64,000 nt of DNA from Strongylocentrotus purpuratus (taxonomy: Eukaryota > Echinodermata > Echinoidea > Camarodonta > Strongylocentrotidae): NCBI RefSeq assembly GCF_000002235.5, contig NW_022145605.1:919321-983320 (forward strand). The letters are read 5' to 3'. The position numbers and the translations under genes were made by a program. This document shows positions 58,538 to 64,000 of the stretch, in pieces. Positions within the stretch are counted from its first letter, which is position 1, and each line of letters opens with the position of its first letter. Below the pieces are notes generated by a model. It was not told the DNA's origin. It did no database searches and was given only the letters and a program-made list of their open reading frames with translations.

Positions 58538-58885
58538 TCTTCTTGCACTATTGAATGCAGCTACTTGAATACACATTGCATGCGTCCTGCCAAAAATATG
58601 TAAAACATAACAGAAACCATTATTTCAAAACCTTTTTAGACTATAAGTCGATCCATCATGACACAAACAAACAAATTATGACCGATATGACGCTTCTGGA
58701 TAATTAGTACAATTATTGGTTTGAATATATAGTGCTCAATCACTTTGTTCACTCAAAAATATTCAATTTATCTGGCACCATATGCTGCTACTTATGATTT
58801 TTAAAGAATTGTAAAATAATCATCAGTTTTCAAAAAGTGGAAGGGATGGGGTATTTTGGAAATGTTCGCCAATTCCAAGATAAGT
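58538..58885. other. Intergenic, no gene seen
   Basis: AT-rich, nothing recognised. Confidence 0.35.
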
Positions 58886-58892
58886 CACCAGC

Positions 58893-59002
58893 ATGAATAT
58901 CGTCGCTGTTTTCACGAAGTGACGGTAGTGAAAAAATATTGCATTCACTTTGCGTTACGATTTTCCTCACTACCGTCACTTTGTGAAAATAGGGACGATA
59001 TG
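58893..59002. repeat. Short hairpin (inverted repeat)
   Basis: ATATCGTCGCTGTTTTCACG, then AAGTGACGGTAGTGA, pairs with TCACTACCGTCACTT and GTGAAAATAGGGACGATAT across a loop of about 45 bases. Probably a very small MITE or a remnant of one. Confidence 0.6.
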
Positions 59003-60456
59003 TCTTACTTGGTCTGCAATCTCATTTTATGTATATTTTTGTTAATGCCTGACAAATCTCTGATGTAGGGGAATAATTATTTTGTACCTGACTCGATTTG
59101 ATTTCTCAGGCTTTTTTTTGTTTTGTTGTGTTGTTTTCATTTTCATTATTATATCATTAATATTATTATTCATAGTTCACATGTGCAGTGCTATTGCCAA
59201 TTCCTTATCAAGGGACAATTGAGTGAGAAAAAAATGTGGTCTAACCATGGACATGGCTTGTTGCACGCATGAATGTGAACTGTTTTTAGTTTACAGACAG
59301 TTTTCAGTTTACATCAACAATTTTCATTTTGCCATCGTTTTTAGTCAATCTTATAAACACATCACCTTGAATATAATTTCATTGTAGACCTACATTGCAG
59401 AAATAAGGTATGTGCTATATCTTTGCATACATGTAGAAGCCATATGTTGTTATATTTCATGACTTTGTCCTGAATGATTATAATTCTCCTATAATTTGTC
59501 CTATATTCTTCTTCTCTCTCTCTCCTTCTTTCTTTCTTTCTCTCTTTCTTTCTTTCTCTCTTTCTTTCTTTCTTTCTTGATCGTGGGCTATTCCTCTTGG
59601 GATGATGTTGAGGGGAATTTTTTTTTTTTTTTTTTAGTTCTCACTATATCACCTCTGACTTTATGTAATACAAAACATGTCAAGGTATAAAGTCACCATG
59701 TTTACATGCAGAGATCACTCATTTTTATGGAATGATATTACAGACATTGACTAGATTCAGCAAACAAATTGGTCCTTCTAAAAAATATTTAAAAAATTGG
59801 AGTACTTTATGGCAACTTGGCAAGAGTAATCAGCAAACAAGTTAAGTTTATACAGTACCGTAGGCTTGCGGGTGCACCATGTGAGAGAGAGGGAGGATTG
59901 AGGAGTCCTGAAAAGGACTCTTTGTAATCTTTCCTTAGGGTTTGTAGTCCTGAAAACCTAAGTTTAATGGAAAACAAATTGTAGACAAATTTATCAGTTC
60001 TTATACATGTATATCCTTGGATATGTATGTTCCAAATCCATAATACATACCTGTACATGTTTATTATCTAGCATTTCATACACTGTTTGAATGTTTGAAT
60101 AACATTACTGTGTTTGTTGTAGGTCGCAACTACATTATATGTAAGGTACTTTGTTGTAAATACGATGTTGAATTTGGGAGGGGGAGGGGGGGGGGGTTAA
60201 ATTATGTATAGTACCTTACAAAACACTTTTCTGATGTTGGTTAAGAATATGACTTCATTATTTATTGCTCATATAATTTGATTGTATATATGCAATAACA
60301 GGTTTATAAATATAATATTGTAGAAATACTGTACTTGAAATAAATATTTTCATTGAATTTGCCATGTTGGGAATGCCTCATGTGTAGATATTTCATGTAA
60401 ATGTACTGTCATTCTAACAATGTCTAAAAGTGTTTGTATGTATTGGTGTTTCTTTT
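59003..60456. other. Intergenic, no gene seen
   Basis: AT-rich sequence with a CTTT microsatellite at about 59512-59580 and a T run at about 59619-59636. No exon or bounded element is supported. Confidence 0.35.
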
Positions 60457-60550
60457 GAATTAAGCAGGCACGTAGCCAGGGGGCACTGGGGGCAGTCGCC
60501 CCCCCCCCCCAAAAAAAAAATCAATCAATCAATAAATAAATCAATAAAAA

Positions 60551-60616
<66 letters not shown>

Positions 60617-60828
60617 TTAAAAAACGCCGGTTAAAAAAATAGAGAGAGAAGAGAAGGGGAAAAAAAGAGAAGAGAAGAAAAAATGAAAGAGAGAGAAGAG
60701 AAGAAAAAAAGAAATAGAGAGAGGAGAATAAAAAAGGAAAGAGAGAAGAGAAATACGTTAGAGGGCGTACGAAGAAAAAGGAGCAGACAAAAACACTTTT
60801 TAAATTCAGACAAAGAATATGGCCCGAA

Positions 60829-60981
60829 TTCTCAAAGGAGGTTTGTCGACAAACCTCCTTTTATTTCGACAAACCTCCTTTTGTTATTTACAAACCAGGT
60901 TTGTAAAAAAACGCGTCAAAACGCGTCATATGACGTACATAAACCTCGGTTTGTCGACAAACCTCCTTTGTGAATTCGGGC
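60829..60981. mobile_element. Nested palindromic MITE
   Basis: The ends GGCCCGAATTCTCAAAGGAG and CAAAG/GAATTCGGGCC pair, and the word GGAGGTTTGTCGACAAACCTCC, itself a palindrome, recurs at both sides (cited here in parts: GGAGGTTTGTCGAC and GTCGACAAACCTCC). Total 153 bases. Confidence 0.65.
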
Positions 60982-60984
60982 CTA

Positions 60985-61075
60985 AGAGTCTAGAACGGTA
61001 CAACGAATCACTTCTTCCTCTAATAATTTAATGAAACGTCATAGCTTTTACGCGGGAGGAATTCGCGTGCTCATT
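60985..61075. repeat. Single inverted unit of the ~110-bp satellite
   Basis: It contains ACGGTACAACGAATC, CTTCTTCCTCTAATAATTTA and ATGAAACGTCATAGCTTTTA, the complement of the unit tandemly repeated at 32285-34270. Confidence 0.7.
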
Positions 61076-61734
61076 ACCGCCCCCCCCCCCCCCCCCCTAA
61101 AAATTAAATCCTAGCTACGCGCTTGGAATTAAGGCCCCGTCAATAAAAAGGAGGGGAAACAATCGGGGGTTTTGAATAAATCTATTTATTCATCTATTTG
61201 GGCCCGGGTTTTTTTTGTTGCATTATTTATGTTTTTATCAAAGTTGCATTATTTTATTTGGGTTATTTTTTTATTAAATTTGAATGAATTTGACACGAAC
61301 GAAACCCAACAACATAAATTTGAATGCAGTTCTCAGTGAGGGATACTACAGGCAGTCTGAAAAATTCTTTGACAAGTTGCCTTTTTCATCTAGCAATGGG
61401 ATTTTAGTCAAATCTTCGAATTAAAGTCAAAATTTGCCATGTTAGCGGTATTGTAGCCCCTATTTACCTATGACTGCGAGTTGCGTACTTATATATTTTA
61501 TGGAACGAACCTTAGTGTGCTACATATACTGCGAAAAAGGGGTCAATACATGTATTGTTATGACCAAGAAGTTACTAGCACTCCTTGTTATGGCATCGTG
61601 GCAGTTAACAGTAATAACTTTTTAATGAGTTTATACTAACTATACTTGTTCAAGAAGCGAGTATATTCTATATTTTTTCTTCTTCTTCCATACGGGCTAA
61701 TGCATATTGCTTCACACACTCGCACAAAAAAAAA

Positions 61735-61975
61735 AGAGGCGGTGCCCTCATCCTTTACAAGAACCACAAAAGTTCCTCTTTCTACCTCAGATTAGTGCCC
61801 CATTTCCCTTTGAATATGTGTCCCGTTTTACTTTTTATATGCGCACTTTTCTTAATTGCACTTTTCTCTTGAAAAGTCCCTCTTTTCACTTATGAGCTCC
61901 CTTTTCAAACCTGATAAAGTGGCCCATTTCCTCTTATTGAGTGCCTCTTTTCACCTCTAATGGTTTCCGCCTTGC
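61735..61975. repeat. AGTGCCC-type degenerate tandem block (left)
   Basis: Words of the type AAGTTCCTCTTT, TAGTGCCCCATTTC and TGAGTGCCTCTTTTCAC spaced about 22-27 bases. Related to 62930-63215, 63885-63960, and the blocks at 31068 and 37440. Confidence 0.55.
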
Positions 61976-62194
61976 TCATCTGACAGTTTTCCAGTTATAT
62001 CTATGTAATTATTATTAACAATAATAATACAGTATAATAATTATATTACATTAAAAAAGCGCCTTTTCATTTGATACAAAGCGCATAAACAAGAAAGAAA
62101 ATAAAAACTATCATATGAAGCTTACATCTAACAAATTAGAAAATATTTGGTTTCAGACACTTCTTTAAAATTGTGAGAGTATGACAATTCTTAA

Positions 62195-62560
62195 AGCCCC
62201 TCTAAAGTGTTGGGAGCCCCAAAAATTTATGGCAATATTTCACTTGAATTGTACCATAATGTGAAAGAGGGTGTCATTCAAGACACATTTCTGCAAGGAT
62301 TTTCAAAAACAAAATGTTCGAAGTCGAATTATTGATGAAAGAATGCAAAATTTAGGTTTTCTACCGACAAAAGAAAACCCAAATTTTGTATTCTTATATC
62401 AATATTTGTCTTCAAACACATTTTTTTTTTTTTTTTTTTTTTTGGGGGGGGGGGGGTATCTGCGCAGAAGTGAGTCTTAAATGACATCCTCTTTCACATT
62501 ATGGTACAATTTAGGTGAAATGTGTGGCGAAATTTGGGCTCCCGACATTTTAGAGGGGCT
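62195..62560. mobile_element. TIR MITE with long matching arms
   Basis: The ends AGCCCCTCTAAAGTGTTGGG and the complement of a terminus reading AGCCCCTCTAAAATGTCGGG continue inward as inverted repeats (TTGTACCATAATGTGAAAGA and complement). The loop holds a T run and G run (62420-62456). 366 bases, non-coding. Confidence 0.75.
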
Positions 62561-62929
62561 GAACAATTATGGAAATGGTATCATTAGACAGCTAGGGTAT
62601 TAGTATTTCTTTACAAATATACTATGATTCAAGGTAACACAGGTTACAGCTTTTTAATAAGAAGCTAACAAAGTTTGGTTACCTTTTTTGATACGCACTG
62701 TATAGTACAAGTTTCGTATATAGCAATTCTCACAGGTAAAACCGAAAAGTTTGAAGGTTGATAGAAAGGGTCATCCTTACAAAAATGTCCACACTGAACA
62801 TGAGAAAAAGACCTGCTACTCGATTATTTTAATATTTTTAGGTCGTACACGGTTCCTGTAATCTCGTAGATTGCCCTCAGATAGAATAATCATTGAAATC
62901 AGAGGCGCACCCCAACATTCAGGTACCCA

Positions 62930-63215
62930 CAAATTGCGAATTACTTCAGATAAGTGCCCTCTTTACTTCTGATACGCGCCCCTATTCAAATCTGATAGGT
63001 GTCCCTTGCGCATGCCCCTTTGTAACGAAATAAACGTTCCTTTCCCCCATCTTATAAGTTTCCCTTTTCACATCTGATAAGTGCCTCTTTTACTTTGACA
63101 CGTTGCTCCTTTCCTTTGTAATAAGTGCCCTTTCCCCTTTTGATAAGTACAACTCTTTCTGTTTAATAAATTCCCCTTGTTACCTTTGATCGTGCCCCTT
63201 TTATTTATATTTCCC
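62930..63215. repeat. GATAAGTGCCC degenerate tandem block (right)
   Basis: About eleven degenerate units of roughly 22-27 bases: GATAAGTGCCCTCTTTACTTCT and variants, each with AAGTGCCC, TTTCAC or TTTACTT parts. Confidence 0.65.
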
Positions 63216-64000
63216 AATGTCGCTTAAAATTTGTGTACGATACGTACTATAACATGATTTTTTTCTCAAATTTCCCCATTACTTGCTCGCTTGCATTTGT
63301 AGTATCTCATTATTAAAGCAACATATTAAAAGTCTTATATATTTTTCATTATGAGATTTTGCTTAGAATCCTATCATGATTGGTGATTTCATCTAAATAA
63401 TAAATCCCAATCAGTCGCAATCGGATGGTCACAATATGCGACCCCACAAATCAAAAAAAAAGTTTGGTCCTCCGCTTCACTTGCTCTCAATTTTAATTTA
63501 ATTTAATTTGATCGTCATTTATTCTCCATTCAGGAAATTCTTTTTCCACTGGTTTTACAATCATTCTACATGTACATAATACAAGAACAAATACGCATTA
63601 CAATAACGGCAAATGTACATCATCATAAACATAATACCATTTTGAAAACAAATTATAATTTCAGAAACGGAACAATATTTATACATTGATAGCAATATAA
63701 TCATAAACTGCATTTATATTACTATTTCAAGTGAAATTCTAATAAATCTTTCAGCATTCACACATCACAACCGCGAAGTATTGTCATGACGCATTATCTT
63801 GGACCACATGTAGAGATAATGTTGAAAATCATCCCTGATAATATACGGGTATAATATACAAATATCTAAACATTTTCTTTTCACCTTAAAGGTTACCATT
63901 TCTATAGGTGCCCTTTTTTGTTGGTGCGTCCCTACTCTGAAAGGCACTCCGTATTGCCCCTGGTAGAAATATAAGACTGATTTCGGTAACTATCTTCTTT
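63216..64000. other. Unassigned end of window
   Basis: AT-rich. A further fragment of the GTGCCCTTTT repeat lies at 63905-63965. No gene supported. Confidence 0.35.

Larger units (their letters stand above)
60465..61125. mobile_element. hAT-like element, ends CAGGCACGTAGCCAGG
   Basis: The ends CAGGCACGTAGCCAGG and the complement of a terminus reading CAAGCGCGTAGCTAGG are inverted repeats with three mismatches. They are bordered by GAATTAAG on both sides (60457-60464 and 61126-61133), an 8-base duplication. It is 661 bases with no transposase. Inside are a C run then an A run, a TA microsatellite (60548-60615), purine-rich sequence, a nested palindromic element, one inverted unit of the ~110-bp satellite, and a C run near the right end. 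Confidence 0.8.

Noticed and set aside
1-64000. LTR retrotransposon, endogenous virus or Polinton
   Set aside because: No paired long direct repeats with primer-binding and polypurine sites, and no integrase, protease, capsid or envelope-like frame was found; the only reverse transcriptase pieces are non-LTR.

Overview
The window looks like animal nuclear DNA, most likely from an echinoderm and probably a sea urchin. It is AT-rich, has GT-AG introns, a tRNA-derived SINE, non-LTR retrotransposon pieces, frequent CTAGATCTAG/AGGCCTAG-type patches and very many short terminal-inverted-repeat (TIR) elements. The species call is inference. No bacterial-style operon, rRNA gene, CRISPR array or LTR/virus-like element was seen. 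A 500-N gap lies at 11428-11927.

Layout. 1-3600: mostly unassigned, with a LINE 3' end at about 2000-2117. 3680-7267: a decayed PIF1-like helicase followed by a GIY-YIG nuclease domain and an almost perfect hairpin, followed by a two-exon gene of unknown function (7560-8861) whose intron holds a MITE. 9140-9966: two copies of a pogo/mariner-like MITE. 10616-11296 (minus): the C-terminal part of a tyrosine-recombinase-like gene. 12035-17795: a 5.8-kb foldback element. 18657-23368 (minus): a large multi-exon gene relic (coiled coil, unrecognised middle, Tudor-like end) split by a TTAA/piggyBac-like MITE and carrying tandemly duplicated exons. 24362-30365: nested TIR elements, including a 2.8-kb foldback element inside a hairpin element. 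30595-42565: repeat-on-repeat territory with two hAT-like elements marked by 8-bp target duplications, a satellite of about 110 bp, a long minisatellite with an inversion point, a triple 400-bp tandem, and a 22-bp repeat family. 43158-50185 (minus): a LINE reverse-transcriptase fragment split by a second 5.8-kb foldback element. 51563-58053 (plus): the best host gene, encoding a single-pass membrane protein with a cysteine-rich tail, five in-phase exons plus a candidate alternative last exon, its introns full of MITEs and hormone-response-like repeats. 58265-64000: a SINE, hairpins, another hAT-like element and GTGCCCCTT-type arrays.

The strongest coherent story is modular non-autonomous transposition. 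Three foldback elements share ends and 9-bp target duplications, and their cores share modules with a TTAA element and with hAT-like elements. The most interesting protein-coding system is the PIF1-like helicase plus GIY-YIG unit with its neighbouring unknown gene. Long translations from the purine/pyrimidine arrays are not genes.
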